From Orychophragmus violaceus (Eukaryota > Streptophyta > Magnoliopsida > Brassicales > Brassicaceae): a DNA stretch of 64,000 nt. The stretch covers positions 42,915,270 through 42,979,269 of the forward strand of contig CM058239.1 of NCBI GenBank assembly GCA_030180135.1. Direction: 5' to 3'. Below, one piece after another: positions 10,642 through 23,320 of the stretch. Position numbers and translations under genes: made by a program. Numbering within the stretch: the first letter of the stretch is position 1; every line of letters begins with the position of its first letter. Below the pieces are notes generated by a model. That model was not told the origin of the DNA, made no database searches, and saw only the letters and a list, made by a program, of their open reading frames with translations.

Positions 10642-11137
10642 CCCAGATCGTCTGACTCGGATACGATGGTGGCGAGGTTTTTTAGTATTCTAGGCAAAAA
10701 ATTGTCCGAAAGATTGGTTCGGCCATTTTTATTTTGTCGCATTCCGTTTGCGATGACGGATTGTCCGAACAGTCTATCGTACTTTGACGGTAATCGACTT
10801 TCTTGTGGAAAGCCAAGTCCATTCCGACATCATGCCTAATCATGATTAGCTTTATCATTATTTTACTTAAGCATGCTTGTCCTTAAGTGCTTAAGTGTAA
10901 TCATCCCAAAACTCCATGCCTTTGTAAAATCTATAACTATTCACTTTTTCCCACTTCATTTTTCACTCCTTCATTTCCAAAGAATAACTCAAGGGTAACT
11001 TCTCTCTCTAACTCCCTCCTAGCTTTTGTGAGTTTTGTCAAAGTTTCTTCTCCGTTCTTGTGAAATTTGAAGCTTTGGATCTTTTCAAAGTTTAGACTTC
11101 TTTTCTACGACATTTTTTTGTGAACGGTGGTGGCAGT
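10642..11137 (+). promoter_or_regulatory. Spacer and presumed leader of the antisense extra gene
   Basis: Non-coding sequence between the LTR and the PF04195-like gene. From about 10940 it becomes rich in T/C tracts (CTTCTCTCTCTAACTCCC), typical of a plant 5' leader on the plus strand. No convincing TATA box was pinned down. Inference only. Confidence 0.35.
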
Positions 11138-13227
11138 ATGACAAAATATGCGTCAAATCGCGACTATGTTAATTTTTCTTCCGAAGGGGAGTCTTCCGGG
11201 GTTTGGCGGTCGACTAGATCTCGCGCTAGTCGACCGTGATCCTTGGATGGAGCGGATGCTATACTTCCAGAAAGTGGTCTATGTTTCGATGCTACAATCA
11301 AGGAAGAATTCGAGGATATCCGCGTTAGTCGGGAGGAAGCTTTGCGTCACTGGAACCTTTCTTCGGAGAGACCGAAAGTGGCTCGCCCCAGGAAAAAGAA
11401 AGGGACTCCGAATCCTCTAGGTTCGACTTTATGTACGGCAAAGTCGATCAGGAAGTTTTGGCATGACTTCAAAATTCCCGAAACTGTGATGATTAAGGTT
11501 CCATCTTCCTGCGACCGAGTCGATTCTCCGCCGAAAGGTTATTTTTAGGTGTACGAGTACTTATTTATGTCGAGCTTCCTCTAGTTTCCGGTTCACACGC
11601 TTATAATCCGATACCTTCGGCGTCATGGATTGGCGCTCACGCAGATCACTCCTCGAAGCCTGCGGCACTTGATTGAAACGGTAGTTTGCAGTTTTGAATG
11701 CGATGTCGAGCTTCAGGTGTTACATCTTAGGAACATGTTGACTGTGCTTTCGATACACGGCGGTCCTGAATATTATATTCGGCCTTTCATGCATCAGACA
11801 ATTTTCTCGAATTTCAAATGTCACGATCCCCAATGGCGACATCATTTTTTCTATGTTTTGATTGACGAGGCATCTGTTGAAGGAGATTATATTCTGTTAA
11901 TGAAATCAAAATGGGGAAAACTAGGTAGCAGATTTGGTCGTTTTGTTTTGCATTGCTTACGCTCACTGTTTGTCGATCTTCTGACATTTTTTTTTCTTTT
12001 CTTACTCATGTAGAAAGGGACCTTTGCCTAAGGTGGCCGCCGAACTTGGTCGAACTCATCGAAAGATTACAGAGCAGAAGTACGAACTTGAAAAGGCATT
12101 TCTCCTTTGAGCGTGTTATCCGAGCTAGCCGAATGGACATGATCCGTCAAGCGATGAGGATTGACGAAAGGATAGATGATGAAGAACATCATGACGATGT
12201 GTTGCTTCTGGACGATGATTCGATTTCCGAGTGGATTAATAGCGGATTGGGACTCCCTGACTTTGATTTATACGGTCCTGAAGACTGCATTGGTCTAAAT
12301 CCTACACTGGATGAGGATATTCCTGTCGCCTGAACTGACGCGTGCGATGGTGAAGAGATAAACATCTCCCAAGTACCGATCTCCGAGTCGTCGGATCAGG
12401 TTGTTACGTCCAAACCCAGTTGAAGGCGAAAAAGAGACACGGAAGGACGTCGAGGTTCCGCAGCCCGATTCTGATCCCAAACGACTTGATCATGATAATG
12501 GTAGTTTTGCATATATCAACACCGCCGAAGTTGCTAGATTTTGCGCGGGTATTCATCACCTCAGAGATTACCCAACGAAGTATGCAGATATGACTTGTGG
12601 CGATTCTCTCGTCAATGCAGGACAATACATGCTGAGGGTTAGTTTCTTCCTTCGTCATCAGGGGATATTTTTTCGCAACTTAATTGGTCTGATCGTAAAA
12701 ACTTTTGTTACATGCATGGGCCTCGATCAATCGCCACGCCACTGAGTCCGACGGGAAGTTTCAGAGAATTCAAGATCGTATCCCAAGACATTCTGTTGAT
12801 AATGCGAACTTGTTGGATTCTGTTGCCGCTTTAAGGGCTTCCATTGAGGATAAGAAGAATGAGTTCGAGGTGGCAAGGTCCTCCCTTGATACCAAGAGGA
12901 ACATAGTTTTTATCGAGGTTGAGGTCTTGAGGACTCAACTTGCGGAGAGAAGGCTTTCTCGCGATGCGGATCTTCAGAATGCGGCCAAAAGAGTAAAGAG
13001 AGGGATTCTTAAGAAGATTGCATCTCGCTTATTCAAATTTCACAGGTACTTCTCGAAGCTGCCGTCGGCCATCAAGAAGACAAAGTATATTTGTTGCGGC
13101 AAGAAGTAACCTCGACCTGATCGCTGATTTAAGTACAAAGGGACCTTCCGCATTAGAGTCCGAAGAAGCAGACCTTAGATCGAGAGCTGGTATGGAAGAG
13201 GACGAAGCTCGGATTATAGTCGTCTAA
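11138..13227 (+). pseudogene. PF04195-like ('putative gypsy type transposon') protein with coiled coil, broken
   Basis: The frame opens with ATG at 11138 (MTKYASN...) and stays in frame 2 to 11924 except for TGA 11237, TAG 11546 and TAG 11582. The segment from about 11510 to 11915 (VYEYLF, YLRRHGLAL, SLRHLIETVV, QWRHHFFYVL) resembles the plant PF04195 family. A plausible intron is 11925-12013. Exon 2 runs on to 12333 with an acidic tail, a frameshift follows, and further exons encode a long heptad-like coiled coil (about 12810-13020) and a charged tail (to 13227). It lies antisense to the surrounding Tat-like element, between 3' LTR and internal sequence. Tat-lineage elements are known to carry such extra antisense ORFs. 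Its role is unknown, and this copy is dead. Confidence 0.6.
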
Positions 13228-13438
13228 TTGCTGAAGCGGAAAGTTGCTTTGATCCATCCTTGTTCTCCAGCTATGTTGCTAGTTCGTCTCAAGGAGCTGA
13301 GTGGTTTTGAAACGCGGATTTAGCATTTGTTTAGTGTAATAACTTCCTTTCTCAAGGCGGTTGGTCGCCAAGATGTACGACTTAGCTTATCTGTTGTGTT
13401 TAAAGAAGTTTGATCGTTTTAAGCTTTCGAAGTAATCG
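13228..13438. repeat. Tat-like internal sequence, left of the Athila-like insertion
   Basis: Downstream tail of the antisense gene region. It is matched by 32750-32960 in the second Tat-like copy. It continues after the inserted element at 23321, which confirms the insertion point. Confidence 0.7.
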
Positions 13439-13443
13439 CTGAA

Positions 13444-14636
13444 TGATAGGTCAAGAATTAATCCCTATACTAACTGCAAGTGCACAATAATGTCAATGTA
13501 GTATATAGGGTATCGAATCCACAGAGACTCTGGTCTCGATAGATCAGAACCGTAGAGATTAATACTAAGAATAAAGCAGGTGGTGAATGAAATAAAAGCA
13601 AGGCAATAAAGTAAATCAGTAGCAGGAATTTGTTGTGAAAGCAATTAACTAAAAGCGCTAAGTCTAGGGAATTCTCAGGAAATCAGACAAGCAGACAAGT
13701 TAATCAGTCAGGATCAAATTAAACTCAGTTCTAGAACTCAAATCACGGAATTAGAATTAACCAAATCTCTTTACGAAAATTCTCTAAGTCTAAGTGCAGT
13801 AATCCAAATCTCTTTGCAATTACTAACAGATTAAACCAGCATTAATTTCAAGTTCGATATGTTCAAAATTAAACTAAACCAAATCTCTTTGCGAATAATT
13901 TAATTGCTCAACCTAAATAGTTCAGATTCTAAACCACACTCTCGTGTCGTATTTAGCAACCTAAGATCTAGATTCTAATTGATCAGGTTAGAACTAGCAT
14001 TAAGCACAATTTAGTTTGAAGAACATTCTAATCATGTGAATCCTTAACTGAATTAAACAAGTCTAGCAAGTCATCAAATCCTTAATGAGAAACCCTAAAC
14101 TTAACTATGAATCTACTTAGACATGATTAATGAAACATAAATCATAGAAATAATAGATTGCATATAAGAAATTAAATAGATAAAGGGGTTCGAAATCTTC
14201 TCCAAAATAGATGAAGTACATGATTAGATCAGCCCCAAAAGCTCTAAAAATCTCTTAGCTCTAAGTATGAAAGCGTATCTAAAATAAACACCAAAATCCT
14301 AAATATATAGGCATAATCTCGGCTGGGGCTTCTGTGTAAATACTGGAAACTTCTGGGCCAAAGTGCAAATCTTCATAACCTCATTAAACCGCCGTGTTCG
14401 GCCCATCTCGCTAGTGCAACGATCGACACCAAAGGTGTGTCGATCGATGCATGATCATCAAATCGGACAGTGAGTTAAACTCTCGGCCAAAACACTCCAA
14501 AAGTCCCAAAATGCTCCAATATCTCTAATTCCGCTCCAAACCTGATTAAACCTGTAAAAGAATCTAAAAGAACACAAAAGACACTAAAAACACAACTATA
14601 TCATGGCATAAAACCGGTAAAAACCATGATATATCA
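13444..14636 (-). repeat. Athila-like 3' LTR
   Basis: 1,193 bp. Plus-strand ends are TGATAGGTCA and GATATATCA. Contains one paired CGATCG motif (14420 and 14441). Confidence 0.95.
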
Positions 14637-14650
14637 ACTCCCCCACACTT
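14637..14650 (-). other. Polypurine tract of the Athila-like element
   Basis: Read on the minus strand this is AAGTGTGGGGGAGT, immediately before the 3' LTR: the expected second-strand primer. Confidence 0.8.
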
Positions 14651-15988
14651 AGCCTTTGCTTGCCCTCAAGCAAAACAGAGAACTAGAATGTAGAGAAGAG
14701 GTTTGAAAACTCTTCAGAAACTCTTTTCATCCTAGAAGCAGCAACACTCAGATTCCCCTTAGTAAACCACATGAAAGAATCAACCTGCAGACATCAAGAC
14801 CAACATATACTTCCCCACACTTAGCAACTGTCCTAAGTAAACTCCACAATCACATTCAAGCATTCAAATTCTCCCTACTGACTTCTGCAAGTATTTAAGT
14901 GCGGTCTCACCTAAGGAGTATCGATCAAAGGCACATGGATTCTTACCTTATCAGCTCTAGACCACCATACTATCTTTCTCTAGTCCCTTTCTTCTCTTTT
15001 CCCTTCCTTAGCATTCTGATTTTTCCCCTTTGGGTATCATTTTTATTTTTTTTATCAGTGCTCTTCCCGTTAAGGGGTGTACTTTGGACACATTCCATGG
15101 ATGCACAGGATATGAGAGTTTTAGCTACCATTCCCATGACCACTTCGGAGTTACTAACTCATCCTCAGTTTATTATTATTATTTTTTTTTTATGGAAGGG
15201 GAGAAGGGAACTAGATAGGACATGTTTACAGGCTGTGTCAGAACTAACAAGGGAATCCGACACAAAGTATATCAAGCCCTTAGGTGAGAAAATCTAAGTC
15301 AGTATTAGGGTGAAGTCAGTAAAAGATCCTCTGATACCTGAAGTGATGTGGGTGTCCTCAGTAGGTTGATCCATGTCTGGGTTTTCTAATAGTCAGAGAT
15401 AATCAACAGCTTCATCCCAATGGTTACTTAAGTTCCTGCAAGTCCTACTAATCTTCTCAAAAAATCATTGTTTCTTACTTAAACAAATTTTGACTCAATA
15501 AAAAAAAAATTTTGAAAATTTTTAAATGACTCTAAGAAAACAAAAGAAAGAAGTTAGTAGAACCTCCCCCACACTTAAGACACACTGTCCCCAGTAGTGT
15601 CAAGCGAAGGATTGGCAAAAAAGAAAATAAAAATTTGTTTATGAAATGGTTAAGTTCTCTCGGGTTTTACCTCTGTCCCAATCAGGCATCGATCGTTGCA
15701 CTAAGTGCATCGACCGTTGCTAGGCGATTTTTCGTGTATGATCGATCGTTGCTCAGGACCGCAACGATCGCTGCAGTGCGATTTCGATCGGGTTGTGACG
15801 ATCGACACAATGGTGTGTCGATCGACGCACTGCGATTTAATCCGAGACCTGCAAACAAAAACTCACCAAAACCAGAAACAAGCGTAAAATCCTATAAAAA
15901 CACTAAAATCAAAATGCAAAAACGAAAACAGTGGGTTGCCTCCCACTCAGCGCTTGTTTAAGGTCATTAGCTTGACGCTTCAGCAGAT
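14651..15988 (-). other. Non-coding 3' region of the Athila-like element
   Basis: 1.3 kb between the polyprotein stop and the polypurine tract. In Athila relatives this place may carry an env-like gene; I see none on the minus strand. Plus-strand frames here pass through T-rich tracts and show no family similarity. It contains a dense cluster of CGATCG motifs at 15690-15824. Confidence 0.75.
15690..15824. repeat. CGATCG palindrome cluster (three pairs)
   Basis: CGATCG or CGACCG starts at 15690/15711, 15743/15765 and 15799/15819, spaced 21, 22 and 20 bp, plus a single site at 15785. The sites lie within longer near-palindromes such as GTGTCGATCGACGCAC. Confidence 0.9.
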
Positions 15989-17370
15989 TTATGTTGAGGG
16001 TGCATCATCCAGAGGCAGAATCTGCCCTCCTAGAATCTCGGCCTTAGCCCGATAATGTTTCACCCGCTGTCCATTCACAGTGAATTCATAACCGTCCTTA
16101 CCAGTTAGAACGACAGCTCCATACGGACACACCTCTTTGATTATGAAGGGACCAGACCACCTTGATTTCAGCTTACCTGGAAACAAATGCAAACGAGAGT
16201 TATACAAAAGTACCTGATCATTGGGCTCAAACTGTCTGGAGACAATCTTCTTGTCATGATATGCCTTAGTCCTCTCCTTATACAGCTTTGAGTTCTCATA
16301 AGCAAAATGTCTGATCTCATCCAACTCATTAAGCTGTACCAATCTCCTCTCTGCAGCAGACTTAAGATCAAAGTTCATCTGTTTCACAGCCCATGCTGCT
16401 TTGTGCTCAAGTTCCACTGGCAGATGACATGATTTTCCATATAGCAGATGGAATGGAGTGGTCCCAAGTGGTGTCTTGAATGCTGTCCGGTAGGCCCATA
16501 ATGCATCATCTAACTTTGCTGCCCAATCTTTTCTTGTCTTTCCAACTGTCTTCTCAAGGATCTCTTTAATCTGCCTGTTAGAAACCTCAATTTGTCCACT
16601 AGTCTGAGGGTGATAAGGAGTAGCGACTCTGTGATGAACTCCATGCTTCTTTAGCAGCTTCTCGAAGACCTTATTGATAAAATGAGATCCTCCATCACTA
16701 ATCACTATACCGAGGCACTCCAAATCTGGGGAATATGATGGTCTTAAACAGCTTAATGACCACTGAAGAATCATTGGTTGGACTAGCTATTGCTTCAACC
16801 CACTTAGACACATAGTCTACAACAACCAAGATGAACTTATTCCCATAGAATGAGGGAAAAGGACCCATGAAATCTATACCCCAACAATCAAAAACCTCAA
16901 CTTCCAAAATGAAATTCTGAGGCATTTCATGCTTCTTGCTGATTTTCCCTCTCCTCTGACAGGCATCACACTGAGTGATGAAAGAATGAGTGTCTCTAAA
17001 CATTGTAGGCCACCAGAAACCTGCTTGCAGAACCTTAGACACAGTCTTGAATGTAGCAAAATGTCAAGCATAATCTGATCCATGACAGTGGAAGAGGATA
17101 TCAGGGACTTCAGATTCAACAATGCATCTCCTGTAAAGACCATCTGAACAGTTCTTATAGAGATAGGGCTCATCCCAGTAGTATCTTCTAAGCTCCCTAA
17201 AGAACCTTTTCTTTTCATAACCCTTTAAATCATCTGGTTCAGTCTCAGCAGCAAGGTAATTAGCTATATCTGCATACCAGGGTCGATCAGAGGTTGCTAC
17301 AGCAGCAATTTCGAAGTCATAATTCCCAATTTTGACTCTGAAAGACTCTCGGCTCGTATCAGGTATGCAT

Positions 17371-17446
17371 CGACCGTTGCATGAGCGTGTATCGATCGTT
17401 GCTTCCCCGATACTTGTATCGACCGTTGCCAATGTGGCATCGATCG
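17371..17446. repeat. CGATCG palindrome array inside polyprotein coding sequence
   Basis: Starts at 17371, 17393, 17420 and 17441. It lies in the linker between RNase H and integrase and is read in frame as SIDATLATVDTS-like residues. Similar in-frame pairs occur at 19140/19161, upstream of RT. Confidence 0.9.
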
Positions 17447-20091
17447 ACACAATGCGATTGTCCCGACAGTTCTGCAACTCACTGCCCAAATCCGTCTGAA
17501 AAACTGTACTGATCATGTTGACGTTTTCCTCAGGCAAATAATCATTTATAGGCACGTCTTCCTCAACTAGCAACCTTGAAAGATGATCATCAACTCCATT
17601 CTCCACTCCTTTCTTGTCCCTTACTTCAATATCAAACTCCTGAAGCAACAGAATCCATCTCAACAGTCTAGGCTTAGCATCCTTTTTCTGCATTAGATAC
17701 TTTAGGGCTGAATGATCAGTGTGAGCAATCACCTTGGAGCCAACAAGATAGGGGCGGAACTTCTCAAATGCAAAGACAACAGCCAACAGCTCCTTCTCTG
17801 TGGTTGCATAGTTCCTTTGTGCATCATCTAGTGTCCTACTAGCATAATAGATAGCATGGAGTTTTCTGTCCTTCTTCTGTCCCAGAACAGCTCCTACAGC
17901 AAAATCACTTGCATCACACATAACCTCAAAAGGTAAATCCCAATCTGGAGGCTGAACTATTGGAGCGCTCACCAATGCCTGCTTGATCTGTTCAAATGCA
18001 GTCTGACAGTCTGCAGTGAACTCAAATTTGGTATCTTTACACAGCAAAGCAGTAAGTGGCCTAGCAATCTTACTGAAGTCTTTGATGAACCGTCTATAGA
18101 AGCCAGCATGTCCAAGAAATCTTCTTATGGACTTAACAGAATCAGGTGCCTGAAGGTTGGTCATTACCTCGATTTTAGCGCGGTCCACTTCGATCCCTGC
18201 TTCAGACACTTTATGTCCAAGAACAATACCGTCTCTGACCATGAAATGGCATTTTTCCCAGTTAAGGACCAAGTGTTTCTCTTCACATCTAGTCAGCACC
18301 TTGCACAGATTATCTAAACATTCATTATAAGATGATCCATAGACTGAGAAATCATCCATGAACACCTCCATAAAGTCCTCAATCATATATGTGAATATGG
18401 ACACCATGCATCTCTGGAAAGTGGCAGGAGCATTACAGAGTCCAAAAGGCATCCTACGGTAAGCAAATGTGCCATATGGACAAGTAAAAGTGGTCTTTCC
18501 CTGATCTTCTGGGTGGATAGGAATCTGAAAGAAACCTGAGTATCCATCGAGGAAGCAGTAATAAGGATGATTGGCTAACCTCTCTAGCATCTGATCAATA
18601 AAAGGCAAGGGAAAATGATCCTTCCTAGTTGCAGCATTCAGCTTCCTGTAATCTATGCACATCCTGTGTCCTGTTACAGTCCTAGTAGGGATCATCTCGT
18701 TCTTCTCATTCTTCACAACTGTAACTCCGCCCTTCTTAGGTACTACATGGACTGGACTCACCCAATCACTGTCAGAGATAGGATAGATAATCCCAGCATC
18801 AAGGAGTTTCATAATCTCCTTCTTAACCACTTCCTGCAGATTAGGATTAAGCCTTCTCTGATGCTCAACAGAAGTCTTAGACTCATCCTCAAGATGTATC
18901 CGATGCATGCACAGCTCCGGTGAGATACCTGAAATTTCATCAAGAGAATAGCCAAGAGCTTTGCGATGCTTGCGCAGCTTTCTTAGCAGTAAAGTGAGCT
19001 CTGCGTTGTTCAAACTAGCATTAACAATCACTGGATAAGTTGAATTGGGTCCAGGAAATGCGTACCTTATCCCGGATGGAAGTTGTTTCAGCTCTATTTT
19101 CAGAGCTTTTTCCTCGGCCCAGTCTCTGTCGACTTGCAACGACCGATGCTTAGGTAGTGTCGATCGTTGCATCGTCGCGTCAGACACTTTCACTTGCATT
19201 GCTACTTCAACAGAATCCATCAATCTCGTATAGCACATTGCTGGCTCGTCCTGCAGGTACTCCAGCTCCAATATAGAGCTCAGTAAAGCCCTTTCTAGTG
19301 GGTCTTCAGCATGTGATTGGTGAAAGTACTCTGCAGCCAGATCGCCCAATGTGTCCACATAGAAGGTCTGTCCGTCGATGGTTGGTCTCTTTACCAGCTT
19401 GTCCATATCAAAACTCATCTTCAGATCTCCCACATTAAGAACTATTTTACCTCCTTGACAGTCAATCATCGCACCAGCTGTAGCTAAGAAAGGCCTGCCT
19501 AGAATCAGTGGATCTTTTGGCTCCTGTCCATACTGTAGAACCACAAAGTCAGTTGGGATCACACATTTGCCAATCATTATAGGCACATCCTCCAATACTC
19601 CTTCGGGAATCCTGATTGTTCTATCTGCCAGTGATATCCTAGTGGGTATAAAGTCAGTCATCCCGAGCCTTTTAGCAACTGAGAGGGGCATAAGATTCCC
19701 ACTGGAACCAAGATCACATAAAGACCTTTCAAATCTCTCTCTGTAGATAGCACAATCCAACACGAAGCTTCATGGATCCTTTAACTTCTCGGGAATTCTA
19801 CCATGAATCACTGCACTACAAACCTCATTGATCATCATTACACTCTCCTCATCAGACCACTTTCCAGCAATCATATCCTTAAGGCATCTCCTCATCACAG
19901 GAGAGGTTTCCATGGAGTCCATCAAAGGCACTTCAACTTTCACCTTTTTAATGAACTCCTTCCACTTTGCATACTGCCTATCATTCTTAGCCTTTCTGGG
20001 ATTCTTGGGATAAGGTACCTTAGGCTTGTATACTCTCTCGGTCGACTGTTTCGGTTTCTCTGGTTTTGAACCCTCTGCAGTCGTCTTGCAT

Positions 20092-20191
20092 CGATCGTCA
20101 CTAGAGTTGTGTCGATCGTTGCTGGGTGACTTCGCTACGACAGTTTCTTCGTTATCGCCTTGCATCGACCGTTGCTTGGTTGCGTCGATCG
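20092..20191. repeat. CGATCG palindrome array inside gag-protease linker
   Basis: Starts at 20092/20113 and 20166/20186 (spacing 21 and 20). It is translated in frame (for example DRCKT, SIDATK) in the low-complexity linker between gag and protease. Confidence 0.9.
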
Positions 20192-21854
20192 ATGCATTGC
20201 GAATGTCATGGATCTCTTCTTCCAACTCTTCAATTTCCACGAGTTCTTCCACACTTAGCTGCTTTTTCTGGCCAGGTAATAGCTCCTTACCACTTCTCAA
20301 TGTCACTGCATTGCATTGGTACTTGGGATTAGCATCAGTTCGTCCTGGGAGATATCCATCTTCCCTCTGAGCATATCCAGCAGTTCTTGCAACTCTAGCA
20401 TCAAGCTCCTTCATGTGTGCGCTCAGATACTCAAACTTCCCATTCAGCTCTTTATAGACTGTCCCTATCTTCTCGTTGACGTCTGCGGCATTCTTAGTCT
20501 GACTCTCCATCAGCTGTTTCATCATTGTTTCCATCCTACTCTCATGAGCTGTAGGTGCTGGGGGAGTCTGATAAGATGAAGATCCATAGGTTCTCTGAGT
20601 ACCTTGTCCAAAAGGCTTCTGAAAACCACTAGTCTGTCCAAAAGAGTTCTGATTGCCTGTGAAGGCACTCTTTTATCCTCCATTGAAGAACCTGTTACCT
20701 TGCTGATTACCAAATCTGTTCCCTTGAAAACCAGATCCTCCAATGTAATTCACATCTTCTTCCTGAGTGTCCTCCTCAGTCTGAATTACCTCAACATCTT
20801 GAGCAAAGTGGACAGCCTTCTTATTAGCCAGGAGATTGCAGATTGTGTCCATCCTAGATCTCAATTCAGCCATCTCTGAATTCTCTACACTTCCACCAGA
20901 TTTCTTTCTCCTCTCATCCATAGTCTTGCAACTGTTGCTGCTTACTAAGTTCTCAATCAACTGTTTAGCTTGCGCAGGAGTCATGGTGTTGAAGTTTGCA
21001 TTACTGGAGTTATCCAACGCAAACTGATATGGCAGATCTATGCCTCTGAAAAAGATACCAAGCAATTGGACTTCAGTGAATCCATGGTGTGGGCAGTCAC
21101 GCTGGTACTTCTTGAATCTCATCCAGACAGCTTTTAAAGGCTCCACAGCTCCTTGGGAGAACGTGAGTATGTCCTGTCTGGACTGATCTGAACGCGCATC
21201 ATCATAGAAATGACGCAGGAACTCACTCTTCAGGGCTGCCCAAGTATCAAACTGTCCATGTGGCAGTTGCTTCAGCCATGCACCAGCGTCTCCAGCGAGA
21301 CTGTGCAAAAAGAGTTTAAGGAACAGATAATCCTGGCAAACTCCATCATACTTCATGCCAGTGACTATGTCCTCAAACGAATCAATGTGATCCATAGGCT
21401 GCTCTGTTGGGTGACCATGGAATGCATTCTGTCTCATCAGCGAGTAGTAGATAGTCTTGATCTCAAAATCATTCCTCTCAAAGCCAGGAATCACCAAAGC
21501 TGACCGGTTTTCATGAAACTCATCCGGTCTGTTGTAGTCAGCTAAGGTCCTCTCATGTACAACCATCTCTCTACCTCGGGACTGTCCTTGACCATGGTTC
21601 TGCTCCTGTTGCGGTGGCTCAGGAGGATCAGGGATGACATTCCCTTCAGCATCAACCCTTTGCCAAGCAGCATTGTACGGGTTGTTATCTTGGTCCCTCA
21701 GAGTACCTTGAGCATCGCGTACTAGAATCAGCCTCTGTACTACCATTCTTTCTCTTCTTTCTCTTCTGTTAGTCCTCTCTAGACGTCCAAGTTCTTCAAT
21801 ATCGAGATTTATTGGGTTCGAGTTCGGATTACTTCGAGTTTCACGCTTCTGCAT

Positions 21855-22099
21855 AAACTGTCTGTAATCGTCAAGCAACGATCGATGCTATCAGTGCAAC
21901 GATCGATTCAATCTCAGAATCGCCTAGTGACGATCGACACAAGAGGTGCAACGATCGACGCAAGGCGAAATCGGTACCTGCGACAGAGAGAAAACAGAGA
22001 AAAAAGTTTAGTAAAATAAAATAAAAAACAAAAACAAAAACAAAAAAGAAAAATTCCTAGTAAAAACCCTAAGTTCGGTCCTATCGAAGACTCTAAGAG
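21855..22099 (-). other. Athila-like 5' leader
   Basis: Untranslated leader between the primer site and the gag start. Contains CGATCG pairs 21879/21900 and 21931/21952. Confidence 0.75.
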
Positions 22100-22117
22100 T
22101 CCCCGGCAACGGCGCCA
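22100..22117 (-). other. Primer-binding site, tRNA-Asp type
   Basis: On the minus strand TGGCGCCGTTGCCGGGGA, complementary to the 3' end of plant tRNA-Asp. It lies six bases inside the 5' LTR, the usual Athila arrangement. Confidence 0.9.
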
Positions 22118-22123
22118 AAAACT

Positions 22124-23315
22124 TGATAGGTCAAGAATTAATCCCTATACTAACTGCAAGTGCACAGTAATGTCAATGTAGTATATAGGGTATCGAATCC
22201 ACAGAGACTTTGGTCTCGATAGATCAGAACCGTAGAGATTAATACTAAGAATAAAGCAGGTGGTGAATGAAATAAAAGCAAGGCAATAAAGTAAATCAGT
22301 AGCAGGAATTTGTTGTGAAAGCAATTAACTAAAAGCGCTAAGTCTAGGGAATTCTCAAGAAATCAGACAAGCAGACAAGTTAATCAGTCAGGATCAAATT
22401 AAACTCAGTTCTAGAACTCAAATCACGGAATTAGAATTAACCAAATCTCTTTGCGAAAATTCTCTAAGTCTAAGTGCAGTAATCCAAATCTCTTTGCAAT
22501 TACTAACAGATTAAACCAACATTAATTTCAAGTTCGATATGTTCACAATTAAACTAAACCAAATCTCTTTGCGAATAATTTAATTGCTCAACCTAAATAG
22601 TTCAGATTCTAAACCACACTCTCGTGTCGTATTTAGCAACCTAAGATCTAGATTCTAATTGATCAGGTTAGAACTAGCATTAAGCACAATTTAGTTTGAA
22701 GAACATTCTAACCATGTGAATCCTTAACTGAATTAAACAAGTCTAGCAAGTCATCAAATCCTTAATGAGAAACCCTAAACTTAACTATGAATCTACTCAG
22801 ACATGATTAATGAAACAAAAATCATAGAAATAATAGATTGCATATAAGAAATTAAATAGATAAAGGGTTCGAAATCTTCTCCAAAATAGATGAAGTACAT
22901 GATTAGATCAGCCCCAAAATCTCTAAAAATCTCTTAGCTCTAAGTATGAAAGCGTATCTAAAATAAACACCAAAATCCTAAATATATAGGCATAATCTCG
23001 GCTGGGGCTTCTGTGTAAATACTGGAAACTTCTGGGCCAAAGTGCAAATCTTCATAACTTCATTAAACCGCCGCGTTCGGCCCATCTCGCTAGTGCAACG
23101 ATCGACACCAAAGGTGTGTCGATCGATGCATGATCATCAAATCGGACAGTGAGTTAAACTCTCGGCCAAAACACTCCAAAAGTCCCAAAATGCTCCAATA
23201 TCTCCAATTCCGCTCCAAACCTGATTAAACCTGTAAAAGACTCTAAAAGAACACAAAAGACACTATAAACACAACTATATCATGACATAAAACTGGTAAA
23301 AACCATGATATATCA
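22124..23315 (-). repeat. Athila-like 5' LTR
   Basis: 1,192 bp, about 98.5% identical to the other LTR by hand count. Carries the CGATCG pair 23099/23120. Confidence 0.95.
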
Positions 23316-23320
23316 CTGAA

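Larger units (their letters stand above)
15989..21854 (-). pseudogene. Athila-like gag-pol polyprotein, recently inactivated
   Basis: Reading right to left: start ATG at 21852-21854 (an upstream TTG-led extension is unnecessary); gag with WLKQLPHG and a DCPHHGF block; TAA at 20673-20675; a linker; TGA at 19770-19772; aspartic protease (LCDLGSS); RT with FMDDF near 18345; RNase H (CDASDFAVGAVL, TDHSALKYL); TGA at 17064-17066; integrase (zinc-binding CDACQRRG, then DFMGPF); a one-base frameshift near 16709-16712; the rest of integrase (ISDGGSHF, HPQTSGQ) and a C-terminal domain. All parts except the last share one frame. The TGAs at 19770 and 17064 replace what family context suggests was GGA. 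The protein copies and integrates the element. Variable linkers between domains contain CGATCG arrays in frame. Confidence 0.92.
13444..23315 (-). mobile_element. Athila-like Ty3/gypsy retrotransposon, complete, minus strand
   Basis: A 9,872-bp element with TG...CA LTRs (13444-14636 and 22124-23315), flanked by the 5-bp target duplication CTGAA (13439-13443 and 23316-23320). The uninterrupted target is seen in the paralogous Tat copy at about 32950-32970. On the minus strand it has a tRNA-Asp-type primer site, one gag-protease-RT-RNase H-integrase frame, a 1.3-kb non-coding 3' region and a polypurine tract. The LTRs differ at roughly 18 sites by my hand count (about 1.5%), so insertion is fairly recent. 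There is no env-like ORF. The polyprotein has three stops and one frameshift. Confidence 0.95.

Noticed and set aside
14899..15297. Plus-strand frame of 132 codons in the Athila-like 3' region
   Set aside because: Passes through T-tracts, is antisense to the element, and shows no env or other family signature.
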